Source: Diphasiastrum complanatum (taxonomy: Eukaryota > Streptophyta > Lycopodiopsida > Lycopodiales > Lycopodiaceae). Taken from it: a DNA stretch of 64,000 nt. A model generated the notes under the pieces. It was not told the DNA's origin. It did not search any database and saw only the letters and a list, made by a program, of their open reading frames with translations. Below are positions 10,034 to 21,330 of the stretch, piece by piece (the stretch's first letter is position 1; each line of letters starts with the position of its first letter). Position numbers and translations under genes: made by a program. The DNA lies in NCBI GenBank assembly GCA_029204225.1, contig CM055107.1, forward strand, positions 8,797,472 to 8,861,471, in the 5' to 3' direction.

Positions 10034-10853
10034 TGTGAGAAATTGGCAAAAATTTAGCTTGGTATTTTTTATGATAGAAGTTTGTAAGTGAATCTCACAT
10101 GTGTGGAGGATGTTCCCACGTGTGGAGAATTGTAAAGTAAATCAAAATGTTTGATATAGGGGTCTCATAGAATTTCATAGTCAAGCATTTAGGTGTAGGA
10201 TGTTGATAGGGTCAAATTTGACATAGATGGCAAATTATCCATTTCCACTTGTAATGCCAATATTGAGCCAAAATAGAGCCAAACTTGTGCCAATTAGAGT
10301 GTAGACAAGTGTCATGCTTTTGTTTGATGAAGCTTAAGAGGTCCAATAGGATTTAGAGGTGGAACCTTGTGAGGTCCAATAGAAAATTGAGGTGTGCTTG
10401 AATATAGTCCAATAGAATTTAGAGGTGCATGGATCAATGGTCCAATAGGATTAAGAGGTGGCAAAGTGTGATCCAATCATAGTTAAGCATAGTGGTAGCT
10501 CATGAATCTATTAGTATCATTGTACTCCTCCTTTTGGATCTAATTGATTTTGAGATTGAGTGGATTTTGAGTGTCATTGAATTTCTAGCTTTCTCTCTCT
10601 ACCTGAGAGCTCATGATGGTTTTTCTCTCTCTACCCGAGGAGAGCAGCTTGTTTTTACTTAGAATACTTTTGGAACACTTCCCACACGTGTGAGTGAGAG
10701 TTGTAAGTGATTGAATGCATGTAGTAGTGTGTTTTTGCCATAGAATTCAAGATTGATCTTGAATCTCAATCTAGTCTTGATCTTGGTGCATCTACACACC
10801 TTAGGAGATCACAAGTACATGTAGTGGACAGTCCACACGTGTGAAATTCAACA
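10034..10853 (+). repeat. 5' LTR of copia element
   Basis: Starts TGTGAGAAATTGGC and ends GAAATTCAACA. It contains two CTCTCTCTACC-GAG motifs and several CACGTG-like words (ACACGTGTG). Differences from the 3' LTR: C/T in TGTTCCCACG, A/G in TTTGACAT, T/C in ACCTGAGAG, T/G in GTTGTAAG, A/G in ATAGAATT. Confidence 0.96.
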
Positions 10854-10866
10854 TGGTATCAGAGCC
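10854..10866 (+). promoter_or_regulatory. Primer binding site, tRNA-iMet type
   Basis: TGGTATCAGAGCC follows the 5' LTR directly. It is complementary to the 3' end of initiator tRNA-Met, the usual primer for plant copia elements. Confidence 0.93.
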
Positions 10867-11610
10867 TACCTAAGGTTACCATGCATTTTGATCCATTTGA
10901 GTGAAAACTATTCATCAATCTTGAGCTAGAAATTGTCAAGGCCCATTTTCCTAGCTATCTTGTTCAATTTTGGATCAAAAGAGATAAAAAGGACATTGAT
11001 TGGGTCTGACCTGGTAGTGTATGGAATCAGGTGCTCAGACACGTGTGAGGAACATCCAATTTCAGTTTGGGAGTTCTCTTTCATGTTTGATCCAAAAAAC
11101 TTGCTAGATAGCTTGTCTTGAAGCTATTTTTGTCTAGTTTCTGATGCAATCAGTTTCATTCCATTTGGTTGAGCCAATCAAAAGTTATAAGCTTTTGAAG
11201 AGGGTTAGGCAGGGCACCTAGACCTGGGTGGACACATTTGGTTTGGTCAAAAGATTGCTTGTTTGATCCAAAATCACAGTTGAATGCTTACCAATCTCAT
11301 CTATATGTGATCTAGGCACTGTTTTGAGATCTTAGCCATTTTGTTTCATGCAATATCATTGTATTTGAGTCAAATTTGGTTTCTTAGTATATTTCACACG
11401 TGCTAAGAGTGTTTGATCCTAACTTTGCCCATACTCCATCATTTGATGTGAAGTAGATCTAGTTTTGGAGAGATTGAGATAGCTAGTGAGAATCATCTCA
11501 CAGTTTGTTGCAAGATCTTGCATAGGAGATGGTAGCACACCATTATTGGATCCTATAGTGAGAGAGAAGCAACATCTTTTGTTCATCACTTTTATCTATC
11601 TCCACTTTAC
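10867..11610 (+). other. Copia leader
   Basis: Untranslated leader between PBS and start codon. A 62-codon frame at 10933-11121 is weak. Several copies of GATCCAAAA and CACACGTG-type words occur. Nothing else is seen. Confidence 0.6.
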
Positions 11611-14157
11611 ATGACTTCAATGAGTTCATACTTGTTGCAACCAAGTGAGAGATTGTCTACTTCCAATTATTCAATATGGAAGTTGAGGATGGAGTCCATC
11701 TTGATACTCCAAGATGTGATGGACATTGTACTTGAGATTGAGGAGGAGCCTCAAGTCCTTCAAGAAGTACAAAAATACAAGAAGAGAGCTAGGATGGCTC
11801 TCCACTACATTAAGATGAATGTCTCTAATGAGATATTGAGGGAGATTGGTGATTGTCTTAAGTCCATATATGAGGCTAAGAACACCTCTAGGCTCCTCAC
11901 TCTTAGAAATCAAATATTCCAAAGTAGTCAAAAGAGTGATGAGAGTGCATCTAATTATGTTTTGAGAGTCAAGGATATTCATAGGGAGCTTGCATGTATT
12001 GGTGACTCAATCAATCAAAGTGAGCTAGTCCAAGTCATTCTCAATGGCTTGAGAGATGAATATGACAACCTTGTCCAATCCTATGCTATTAAGGAGGAGC
12101 TACCAAGTTTGGAGGCCCTTCAAAGTGTGCTTATTTCTGAAGAATCAAGACAAGAGTACAAACTCTTGAGGATGGACAAGCTATCACTCAATCATGATGA
12201 TGGCAAAGTTCTATTTGCCAAGCACAAAGAGAGGAGTAAGAAGCAACACCATCACTTCTCTAATGACAAAGCTAAAGACCAAGATAGAGAGGAGGAGGAT
12301 ACCTCTCATGCTTCTAATTCAAATCTCAAGAAGAAGAAGATCAAGTGCTTTTATTGTGGCAAGAAAGGCCATTATGCCACCAATTGCTTCAAGAAGAAGA
12401 ATCAACTCAATCAAGCCAACATCACCTATGAGAAAGAAGACTATATTTCAAGTGATGGAGAAGGCTCTCTTATGGCATCAAGCTTCTCCTCTTCCACCTT
12501 CAACAAGGATGACTCATGGTATATTGATAGTGGAGCATCTTCACATATGTGTGGCTCCAATCACTTTTTTTCATCTATTTTGCCTTATGATGAAGTCAAG
12601 AAGACCATATACTTTGCAAGTAAGCATGAGTGCAATATTGAAGGAGTAGGGATTATTCCCTTGAAGCTTGCATCTTCTAAAGATCTCTTTCTCAACAATG
12701 TTCTTTTTGTCCCAAAGCTTACAAAGAACATCTTAAGTGTTGGCCAACTTCTTGATAGTGGCTTTGATGTCAATTTCAATATTGACAATTGTGTGATTAA
12801 GAAGGATGGTGAGATCCTTGCATATGGATCAAGATTTGAAGGCATCTACAAATTGGATCCAAGTGAGAGTGCAAACTCTCTTGATGTTTCTTATATTTTC
12901 AATATTTCAAAGGAGGAGGATTACACAAGATGCACATATCTTCTCTCTTCAAGTATTATGGTGTATGATTATTCCTTATTATTCAAAGCATATGTTGAGA
13001 AGAAATTCTCATTGAAGATCAAAGCTTTGAGGAGTATTGGAGCTCTTGAAGGAATAGCACCATATGAAGTTTTATTCAAGATGAAGCCTAAGGTTGATCA
13101 CCTTAGTGAACTTGGTAGTGCTTGCTTTGAACATATTCCCTTGGAAACAAGAAGGAAGGATGATCCAAGCTCATGGATCATGATTGGATACTCATCCATC
13201 AAGGAGGCCTTTAGTGTCTTTACACTCTCTATTTCAAATGTGATCGTGAATAGAGATGTCATACTGCATGAAGATTCAATCTTGGAAGTGGCCGAGATCA
13301 AGGCTTCTCAAGAAGCATCACAAGTTATCCTTTTTGAAGGTATTCAAGTTATGATGGGGCCAATGTGTGAGGAGGAGTTTCTTCTTCATATGATTTCAAG
13401 AAGATCTTCAAGATGCATGGCCGAGTCTTTATGGCTCACCTTACATGGCAAAGAGGGGCATCTTTCATGTTGTATCTACTACAACACATTCATATATGCT
13501 TCTCTTCCTTTGCTTGAAATGCTATCTTGCTTCATTGAATTTTTTGGATCTCAAAGTTCAAGAAAAGCTATACTAGTTTTGTATGATGCTTATGGTATGG
13601 ACATGTTTCTTGTCATTATTGACTTAGATGTGTTTCCAATACTTTTTGAAAGCAAGATATTGTATTGTCAAAAGTATGCTCTTGGTTCTAGTAAGAACAA
13701 GATTGAGCTTGGTACTCACTTTTTTGAAAATCATGTTTTCACATGTTTTGAGGCAAATTGTAAACTCCTCTTGAGATTAAGTGAAGCATCCAAAGTGGAC
13801 ACTTACATCCTTGAGAGAGTAACTAGCCTAAAAAAGATCAAGATAGTCTTTGATATCAAGATTAGATCCATCATGGATATAGTTCATTATATGTGGACTA
13901 GTCAAGCTAGAAAGCATAATCTTGATAATCATCATTGTTTCACACCTTATGATCTTGATCTCCATAATCCTTATGAGGCTTGGAAGCCTCAGATTTCTCT
14001 ATTTATGCTGCATCCATCATGCAAGTGGAACTTTCAAGGCAAAGATCATCATCAAGCATGGAGGAAGCCCATGATAATAGTGGCATATTGGTGGAGCACT
14101 CTTCAAAGGCATTGGCAAGAGATCTCTACCAAAGAAATCTTATCATGGATATGGTGA
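11611..14157 (+). CDS. Copia Gag-protease polyprotein lacking reverse transcriptase
   Basis: One uninterrupted 848-codon frame. Residues 1-210 are a UBN2-type Gag (NYSIWKLRMESIL, VILNGLRDEYDNLVQ). A zinc knuckle CFYCGKKGHYATNC (CX2CX4HX4C) is near residue 246, and the protease active site WYIDSGASSHMCG near 303. Integrase is internally deleted: FKAYVEKKFSLKIKALRS joins directly to APYEVLFKMKPKVDHL, skipping the GAG-pre-integrase zinc site and the last two acidic residues of the core, while the segment IMIGYSSIKEAF through VIVNRDVILHED remains. Residues from about 570 to 848 match nothing I recognise; no YVDD box and no RNase H acidic residues are seen. The frame is still open, so the deletions were in frame or the tail was acquired. 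The start at 11611 is the first ATG of the Gag frame. Confidence 0.92.
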   Translation: MTSMSSYLLQPSERLSTSNYSIWKLRMESILILQDVMDIVLEIEEEPQVLQEVQKYKKRARMALHYIKMNVSNEILREIGDCLKSIYEAKNTSRLLTLRNQIFQSSQKSDESASNYVLRVKDIHRELACIGDSINQSELVQVILNGLRDEYDNLVQSYAIKEELPSLEALQSVLISEESRQEYKLLRMDKLSLNHDDGKVLFAKHKERSKKQHHHFSNDKAKDQDREEEDTSHASNSNLKKKKIKCFYCGKKGHYATNCFKKKNQLNQANITYEKEDYISSDGEGSLMASSFSSSTFNKDDSWYIDSGASSHMCGSNHFFSSILPYDEVKKTIYFASKHECNIEGVGIIPLKLASSKDLFLNNVLFVPKLTKNILSVGQLLDSGFDVNFNIDNCVIKKDGEILAYGSRFEGIYKLDPSESANSLDVSYIFNISKEEDYTRCTYLLSSSIMVYDYSLLFKAYVEKKFSLKIKALRSIGALEGIAPYEVLFKMKPKVDHLSELGSACFEHIPLETRRKDDPSSWIMIGYSSIKEAFSVFTLSISNVIVNRDVILHEDSILEVAEIKASQEASQVILFEGIQVMMGPMCEEEFLLHMISRRSSRCMAESLWLTLHGKEGHLSCCIYYNTFIYASLPLLEMLSCFIEFFGSQSSRKAILVLYDAYGMDMFLVIIDLDVFPILFESKILYCQKYALGSSKNKIELGTHFFENHVFTCFEANCKLLLRLSEASKVDTYILERVTSLKKIKIVFDIKIRSIMDIVHYMWTSQARKHNLDNHHCFTPYDLDLHNPYEAWKPQISLFMLHPSCKWNFQGKDHHQAWRKPMIIVAYWWSTLQRHWQEISTKEILSWIW

Positions 14158-14280
14158 GGGTGCTGCTATCATGGATCCCTTGGCTGATCTTCACTTCTTA
14201 TGCATACCAAAGGATCCACTCAAAAAGATTTTCAAACTTCTCAAGTGATCTAGTACCTTTCCAAGCTATTTTTTGAGGAG

Positions 14281-15100
14281 TGTGAGAAATTGGCAAAAAT
14301 TTAGCTTGGTATTTTTTATGATAGAAGTTTGTAAGTGAATCTCACATGTGTGGAGGATGTTTCCACGTGTGGAGAATTGTAAAGTAAATCAAAATGTTTG
14401 ATATAGGGGTCTCATAGAATTTCATAGTCAAGCATTTAGGTGTAGGATGTTGATAGGGTCAAATTTGGCATAGATGGCAAATTATCCATTTCCACTTGTA
14501 ATGCCAATATTGAGCCAAAATAGAGCCAAACTTGTGCCAATTAGAGTGTAGACAAGTGTCATGCTTTTGTTTGATGAAGCTTAAGAGGTCCAATAGGATT
14601 TAGAGGTGGAACCTTGTGAGGTCCAATAGAAAATTGAGGTGTGCTTGAATATAGTCCAATAGAATTTAGAGGTGCATGGATCAATGGTCCAATAGGATTA
14701 AGAGGTGGCAAAGTGTGATCCAATCATAGTTAAGCATAGTGGTAGCTCATGAATCTATTAGTATCATTGTACTCCTCCTTTTGGATCTAATTGATTTTGA
14801 GATTGAGTGGATTTTGAGTGTCATTGAATTTCTAGCTTTCTCTCTCTACCCGAGAGCTCATGATGGTTTTTCTCTCTCTACCCGAGGAGAGCAGCTTGTT
14901 TTTACTTAGAATACTTTTGGAACACTTCCCACACGTGTGAGTGAGAGTTGGAAGTGATTGAATGCATGTAGTAGTGTGTTTTTGCCATAGGATTCAAGAT
15001 TGATCTTGAATCTCAATCTAGTCTTGATCTTGGTGCATCTACACACCTTAGGAGATCACAAGTACATGTAGTGGACAGTCCACACGTGTGAAATTCAACA
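14281..15100 (+). repeat. 3' LTR of copia element
   Basis: 820 bp, same length as the 5' LTR, with five single-base differences. It is preceded by a short purine run (TTTTTTGAGGAG) that can act as the polypurine tract. Confidence 0.96.
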
Positions 15101-15105
15101 TAAAG
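15101..15105. repeat. Target-site duplication, right copy (TAAAG)
   Basis: Direct repeat of 10029-10033, adjoining the 3' LTR end CAACA. Confidence 0.97.
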
Positions 15106-16440
15106 CACTGCGATACCACTGCCACTGCCCTCCTTGATACTCTCTGTCTCACCTATAACGAGCTTAGAGCCCTTTACACAAATGCCACCAGTACCAACCT
15201 GCCATGCTCATCGTCTGTTACAATGCAGCCTTGGCACATTATAGTGCCATTGTCCAAGATTCATCCATTCGCCATCCATGCCAAATTTTTGACTTTCTCT
15301 TCATTGAATCTGCCTCCACCTTCGACTACCAGGAACTCCATCTCACTTTCTCCAATTTCAACTTCCAAACTGGTGGAAAACGCACCTTCGACCAGGATCT
15401 TCAGTACGTCTCACAAGCCAAAGACACCACCTCTCTTCAAACCGATCCTAACATGCCTCCTCTCAATTTTTCCAACTCACCACCTCGTCCCATTTTGTCT
15501 CCTGTCACTTCTTCACCACCCCCCACCGCCTTTTCGCCCCCCAAAATTTGATCTTCCTTCCACATCCACTATTCCTCCATGCCTAGTCGACAACCTTCCT
15601 GATCTTGTGGCAGTTTACAAACACTGGTACAATAAGGTGCTTTCAGTACCTGATTGAGAGCAGTCGGCACTCTTCATCCAAAAATATCTGGATTTTAAGA
15701 CCAGAGGTGGCTATCAATTACCTAAAAAGCTCAAGGAGATCCTCAAGAAGAAATCGGCCTATATCTTGTCACTTTTGCATGCCCAACCAGAGTGGAGGAA
15801 GGTGGTATTCTTGCGCAAACTAGAGATGATCAAAGAATATCTTATGGCTCCTATGATTTTACGAGTAGATCCATCGTACCATCTGATGTCCAGACGAGGA
15901 GCTTGGTCAACATTGAAGACTCCAAGCATCAAGGCCTATAATTGCCCAGTAATAAAATTAGAAAAGGGTTGGAGCACAATGGTCAGTTTCCAAAGGGCCT
16001 CAACAGCTTTATGAATGGCGCGACTAACTCTCCATATCCCGTCATACTAGAAGCCTACTACAATGTGGAGACCCTGCTTACAGCTGCAAAGGTGGAAACT
16101 AGGTGGGATATGTGCTTTAGCAAGAACTACTTCCACCCAAATAAAACCTTCAAAATGTCGGCCATCATGGATCAAATTCCATTGTACTGGACCTACCATC
16201 GCTTGTCTACCACATCATTTGTCAATATTGCGGGGTTGGAACGATGGTACATGACCCGGTTCCTTGAGGATATGCACCCAGCATTCAACCCAATCTGCTC
16301 GCAATCCACGATGTGCAGCCAACTGTAGTCCCATTTTGTTCGCATCGTTGTAGACACTCATTGAAAGACCCGTGATGCCGAAGATGCGAAGGGCCAACAA
16401 CTAGAAAAGGCTCTCATATCACCACCTTGTATCTTATCTT
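15106..16440 (+). pseudogene. Family X copy A, coding-like part
   Basis: This continues the repeat split by the copia element. Coding-like pieces in order: LTYNELRALY; MLIVCYNAALAHYSAIVQDS; ASTFDYQELHLTFSNFNFQT; a Pro/Ser-rich linker; LVAVYKHWYNKVLSVPD followed by an in-frame TGA; YLDFKTRGGYQLPKKLKEIL; LSLLHAQPEWRKVVFLRKL; then IRKGLEHNGQFPKGLNSFMN and AAKVETRWDMCFSKNYFHPN. One base is missing after LRALY compared with the 38.9 kb copy. The family is also present at 38550-39799 and, more distantly, at 31300-31720. I recognise no domain. It is a repeated, formerly protein-coding sequence of unknown origin. Confidence 0.7.
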
Positions 16441-16442
16441 TC

Positions 16443-16469
16443 TATATATATATATATATATATATATAT
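16443..16469. repeat. (TA)n microsatellite
   Basis: Uninterrupted TA dinucleotides at the junction between family X and the copia gag relic. Confidence 0.95.
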
Positions 16470-16509
16470 CTGCTGGTGTGAGGTCTTCGAACAAGGACTT
16501 ACATGAAAT

Positions 16510-17513
16510 CATGTGCTAAGAAGCACCAGAATCAAAATACCAATCAAATGCATCTCTAATGGGTACATCTTGTATCATTAGCAGTGTTGGCTCTTCTCGA
16601 GAGGTTCTAATAGAATCATACCCTCCATCCTGATGCATCTTCTTCTTTGCTTCATTATGCTTGAGAACTCGACAATCCTTGATGTCGTGGTTGGTTCTAT
16701 TGCAGTATTTGCAAAAGAATCTGGTCTTTGGCTTTTGATGTTGTCGATTGTGCTTTTGTGATTGCTGGTCTGAATCAGTTTGCTCAACTTTCGTCTCAGC
16801 TTTTGTCTTCTTGTCCTTCAAAGATTTCTTCTTCGGGAGCTGTTGCTTATTCGAATAGAGAGCAACTATTTTCGAATTCGACGTGGATAAGCTTTTTCTT
16901 CTTACTTCTTTCTACAATAAACTTGTTGTCATCTTTTGCAAAGATAGGTCATGAGTATAACTAAGTAGTGATACTAGGTTGTCGTAAGAGGGAGGAAGAC
17001 TAGACAAAAGAGACATGTTATCATCTTTGTTTGATATTGACGAACCTACTACTGCTAACTGATTGAGTAGCTATTTGAAATCATTTATCTGATCAGTGAA
17101 TGAGATTCTTTCACTCATCTTCAATGACAGGAACTTCTTCCTCAAGAAGAGACGAGTCGATACATTTGTCATTTTGTATAGACCAATAAGAATGTCCCAT
17201 GCTTCTTTGGAGCTGAAACAATTAGCTATGTGAGCTATTTGTGAATCTTTAAGATTCAGAGATACAATGGCAAGACCTTTGCCATCCTTAGCTTCCCAGA
17301 TGGTCAACATGTCAGGTTCAGTCGTGTTGGCTATCAAACCATTGATGTATCCCCAGAGTTCTTTTCATGTGAGTATCATCTTCATCTTGAACTTCCACAT
17401 GCGGAAGTCATCACCATTGAACTTGTTGATCAAGCAGATTTTTGAAGATGTTCCTTCCGTAATGAATGATCTAAATATAGTAAATAGTTTTAAATACTAA
17501 TAGTAGTTTGGAA
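16510..17513 (-). pseudogene. Ty1/copia gag-protease fragment
   Basis: The minus strand carries a UBN2-type Gag segment (17071-17337: KEAWDILIGLYKMTN, RLFLRKKFLSLKMSE), then a Lys/Gln-rich stretch and an intact zinc knuckle (CKYCNRTNHDIKDC), ending at a protease motif WYFDSGAS followed by a stop. Gag and knuckle are in different frames, with a gap between. Pol is missing downstream. The primer site and LTR follow at 17514-17533, so this is the 5' part of a minus-strand element. Confidence 0.88.
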
Positions 17514-17529
17514 CAGGGCTCTGATACCA
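17514..17529 (-). promoter_or_regulatory. Primer binding site, tRNA-iMet type (minus-strand copia)
   Basis: Minus-strand TGGTATCAGAGCCCTG, three bases from an LTR end reading ATTCCAACA. Confidence 0.88.
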
Positions 17530-17532
17530 CTC

Positions 17533-17905
17533 TGTTGGAATATGCTCGAATAGATAAGGTGCGGAATAAGAAACAGAGCTCTCACATAGAAAAATTTAAT
17601 AGGAACTTTACCAAAACTACTACATCAACATTGACTTAGATCGAATGGAGGAATGTCTTGGTAGGTGTCAAAGACAACCATGAAGGTAGTGAAACAATTA
17701 GGTGTCTGAGACAGCCATGTTTTCTTCGAGATTGGACATTTTGAAATGTGTGAGCATCTACTGAGAAAGAAAACAATCAGAAAGCATTTGTAGTGGAACA
17801 CACATAAGAAAATAGAGAATCTGAATAAAATAATTGTGAATACAATGATCAGATCACGGTCTAGTTAGAAATCAGCTTGTGATCTGATTCATTAGTATAA
17901 GCTCT
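17533..17905 (-). mobile_element. LTR of the minus-strand copia relic (outer border uncertain)
   Basis: Begins at the LTR end CCAACA adjoining the primer site. The outer end was not located; a second LTR of opposite orientation must begin before about 18200, so the border is an estimate. Confidence 0.5.
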
Positions 17906-18321
17906 AAATGTGATGATGTAATTAGTGTACAGTTTATTTGGTTTACTGTATATGGTTGTGATCGGGACGTGACCTGTTAAGATATATTCATTGGGCATTG
18001 ATCCCGTAGATGGCTACTTGGGTTAGTCGGGTAGCCACGCATAGGAAGAATTAGCCTGTACAGAGTTTTTTTCAGTACTTGCTATACTTGGGGGCATGTC
18101 CCAAGTTTGTCGGTCGAATTTGGCCAACCTTAGTTTGACAGGTGGTAGGCCAGTTTTAGGACACCTGCCTTTTCATGCAGTTTGTGAGTACTCTATATGT
18201 ACAGCGTTTCTTTGTAATCTATTAAAACTTTTGATGTGCCATCTTTGAGAGCTTGTGAGGACTGGCTATGGTGATTGTGTGATGTGATCTACATACTGCA
18301 CTAGATTCTATCGGAATTTCA
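17906..18321 (+). mobile_element. LTR of a plus-strand element (left border uncertain)
   Basis: This sequence directly precedes a plus-strand primer site and ends GGAATTTCA. It contains a TATA-like CTCTATATGTACAG at about 18190, followed by likely R-region sequence. No second LTR was found downstream. Confidence 0.55.
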
Positions 18322-18324
18322 ACT

Positions 18325-18337
18325 TGGTATCAGAGCG
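18325..18337 (+). promoter_or_regulatory. Primer binding site, tRNA-iMet type
   Basis: TGGTATCAGAGCG three bases after the LTR end. The TTGGTATCAGAGC form is common in plant gypsy elements. Confidence 0.88.
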
Positions 18338-20340
18338 TCAGGGTGATGCAGGTATGCACGATTCGGTGGAGCTATGGGATAGCATCTTTCACCAGGATCT
18401 TCGGTCGGAGCTTCGGGGAAGATCAGAACGATCGTCGTAGGTGGATTCCGGGGAGAATTCACGGAGAAACTTGCAGTTTCAATGGTTTCAGAGAAATCAT
18501 CGGTGACGGATATGTTATTCACTGTGTGGACAGTCGTTTGGTGCAACGGGACTTGAAAGGGATTTGCAAAGACAGTGACAGAGAGCCATAGCAATTTACA
18601 GGTCAAATTTGGTTGAAAACGGAGGAAATTTGGGGAATTTTCAGTTTTGTGGGGTCAAGCTGATTTGGGAAATTTCCAAATTTGGGAAATTTGGGAAAAT
18701 TTCAGCTTGTTTGGAGTCAATACCGCACCGATTTCAGAACCGTAAATTGCATCAGGGCACTAGAGGTAGGGTGACCTCACTGTAGAAGAAATCTGCAAGA
18801 GAAAGCTTAGGAAAATACTGAGCAGAGCCTAAGAAATCTCTCTATTTCTCAAGCTAGGGTTTACAGTCACAAAGTAATGGATCTTTGGCTGTAGGATAGA
18901 AATTTTGGATCTATAAAGTGCCATAGAGGGGCATCCTAGCAGCGTGCATCAGGTGTTAGATGGTTGTGGAGTGTCGTGGATCAGCCAAGGAGCTGTAGCG
19001 GATTTGGGACGACTGCCATAGCCATAACATATGAAGGAGGAGTGAAGAGAGAGATGGAGGAGCTCGAGATAGCTCGCGCGCGCCCAACTGACGGAGACTG
19101 TAGTGTTTTGAAGGGGTCCGTGCATCTAAGCACGTGGTTCAACACGCGTAGAATTTGAAGATCATTGGATCGAGCTCCTATTGGATGGACGGCTAAGATT
19201 AATTTCTTGGAGAGAAATCCGGGCCATAGAATGGGATTCCACCATTGAGATGTGGTGAAGTGGGCCCGAAGGGAGGTGAAGTGCAAAGGGCACCTCATTT
19301 TCATTAAAAATTTTCAGCTAAAATGGCTGAAAGGACCCGAAGGGCAGAAAATGCTGTTTCTTCATTAAATTTTTCAGAATGAAAATACAGTTTATTTTGC
19401 AAGGGCAAATGGCAAAGGGGCTAACTATAGCTAGAGGGCACTTTTTTTGGCCATCCTTTGGCCAAAATGACCCCTGAAACTGGCTGCTCAGAGCCAGCAA
19501 ACAGAGCGACGTCACAGAGCAGAGAAAAAGATGTTTTGGGGAGTTTTTGTCACCATTCTATTAAGCGGAGTGCGAGTGACCTAGTGATGGGCTACATTCG
19601 CTATTTGAGTACCGTAGGGCCAAATTTGGGGCTATTTTTGGCTGGTGAAACCTGCTACATGGCAGTACGATGAGGCATTATCATTCGAAATCATTATTAT
19701 TTACTCTTGACAAGGGGCAAATGGTAGCGGAATTGTGTGGAGAAAGCTAGTTTTGGCGACAGAAGTGCAGTTTGGCGTCGTGACTACTCATCATTGGCGA
19801 CAATTTTGAGAGGGCAAGCAATCAGAGGTGAGAGGTAGGCATGGTATGCCGGTTACAAGTGAAAAATTCTTGTGATCAGATTCAAGTTTTGGGGTTCGAA
19901 CCAACCAACGTCAAGTGGCATTTTGGGGGAACACTCTCACAGGCATGATCGGCGATGGTATTGTCGAGTCAGGTGATAGCTGCATTGATACACGCATCTG
20001 TAACTTGGAAATTTCTCGGGCATCTTGGAGGTACACACATATTGGCGGTCACAGGTGATGGAGGTGCAAAGTGGTGCTAGTTGGAAGCCATTGGGCAAGA
20101 TAACAGACTTGCATTGGACGAGCTATGTGTGGGACACGCAGAGAATGAAGAACAGGTCAATAATCACACTTTGGATGCTCTTGGTGAGTGGTGAGTGTGA
20201 TGTTTTTGCGGTTTTGCAGTCGGCAAGTCAATTTTGATCAAGCCATTTTAGTTGTGGAGCAATGTATCAGGTTTGTCATCGAAGAAATACACTTCAACTG
20301 CCAGTTTGGATAAGTCAAGTCAATTTGCCATATCAGTATT
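18338..20340 (+). other. Leader of the plus-strand gypsy element, no long frame
   Basis: About 2 kb without a credible coding frame. A purine-rich AAATTTGGGAAATTT repeat lies at 18640-18720. Gag, protease and the RT core are absent, so a large internal deletion joins the leader to the end of RT. Confidence 0.5.
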
Positions 20341-21330
20341 GCATCCAGGATGCAGATTCCAGCAATGAAAGGGTGCAGATCATTTGGTTTGGTCCATGGA
20401 AGATCTCACAGGTTCACTTGGAGAGATATTGGCATGCACAGTTATGTGAGGGACTTGATGGTGGCTTTGGAGTTCACTTCTCAGTGTATTCTCATTTTCA
20501 TGAGTCATGCTAACTATTATAGGATCTTCATTCTTGATTTTGCGGAGTTAGCCAGACCAATCTACAAACTCACAACGGATCCACATTGGAATGAGGAAGC
20601 CCTAAAGGCTTTCCAAAAGCTTAAGGATGCATTGGTTTCAGCACCAATCTTACGTCCACCCAATTGGTCCATTGAGTTTCACGTGCATACGGACACATCG
20701 AAGTATGCAGTTGGAGCAGTCTTAACCCAGCCAGGTGAACACAAAAAGAATTTTCCAATCCGGTTTTCAAGCCGACAGCTCAGTGATACCAAAATGAACT
20801 ATTCAACCACAGAGCGGGAAGCACTAGCAATGATCTATGCGGTTAAGAAATTTCGACATTACTTGATGGCCACACATTTTGCTTTTTATACGGACCATCA
20901 ACCCTTGCTCTATCTCATTAATAAAACTTGCAACACCAGAAGAATCACCAGATGGCTACTTTTGTTGTTGGAGTTTGATTTTTGGATAGTAGTTCGCAAG
21001 GGAAAACAACACTACATGGCTGATCATGTGTCACAAATCAAGGGAAAGGAGATTGCCACCCAACCCGACGATGAGTTAGCAGGACACAGTACCAGAATGG
21101 GCTGCCGACATTGTTGAATATCTAATGTGTGGCCAACCAGACAAATAACTACCAAAGGCGGAACAACGGAAATTGATTTTGAAGGCTAGACCTTACCAAC
21201 TGATTGCCGGCCAGTTGTATCAAAGAGGTCAAGATGGAATTCTTTGGCGGTGTATTCTTCCTCATGAGACCACCTTGATCATTTCGCTTTAACATAAAGA
21301 CATGGGTGGGGGTCATTTTGCATCTGAATC
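20341..21330 (+). pseudogene. Ty3/gypsy RT end, RNase H and start of integrase
   Basis: The frame 20350-21117 holds the RT connection region (NYYRIFILDFAELARPIYKL), then RNase H with its acidic residues in HTDTSKYAVGA, TTEREALAMIYA and FYTDHQPLLYL, then the VVRKGKQHYMADHVSQ tail. A frame change follows, with the integrase spacer LILKARPYQLIAGQLYQRG and the zinc-site start HKDMGGGHF, where the sequence breaks off at about 21330. It is homologous to the minus-strand integrase at 8597-9765. The catalytic RT core is missing. Confidence 0.9.

Larger units (their letters stand above)
10034..15100 (+). mobile_element. Young Ty1/copia-type element with complete ends
   Basis: This 5067-bp LTR retrotransposon is bounded by a 5-bp target duplication. 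It contains two 820-bp LTRs, a tRNA-iMet primer site, a 740-bp leader and one 848-codon frame holding Gag, zinc knuckle, protease and parts of integrase. Reverse transcriptase and RNase H were not found. By eye the LTRs differ at 5 positions out of 820 (0.6%), so the insertion is recent relative to its neighbours. The missing enzymes must have been supplied by another element. Confidence 0.93.
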
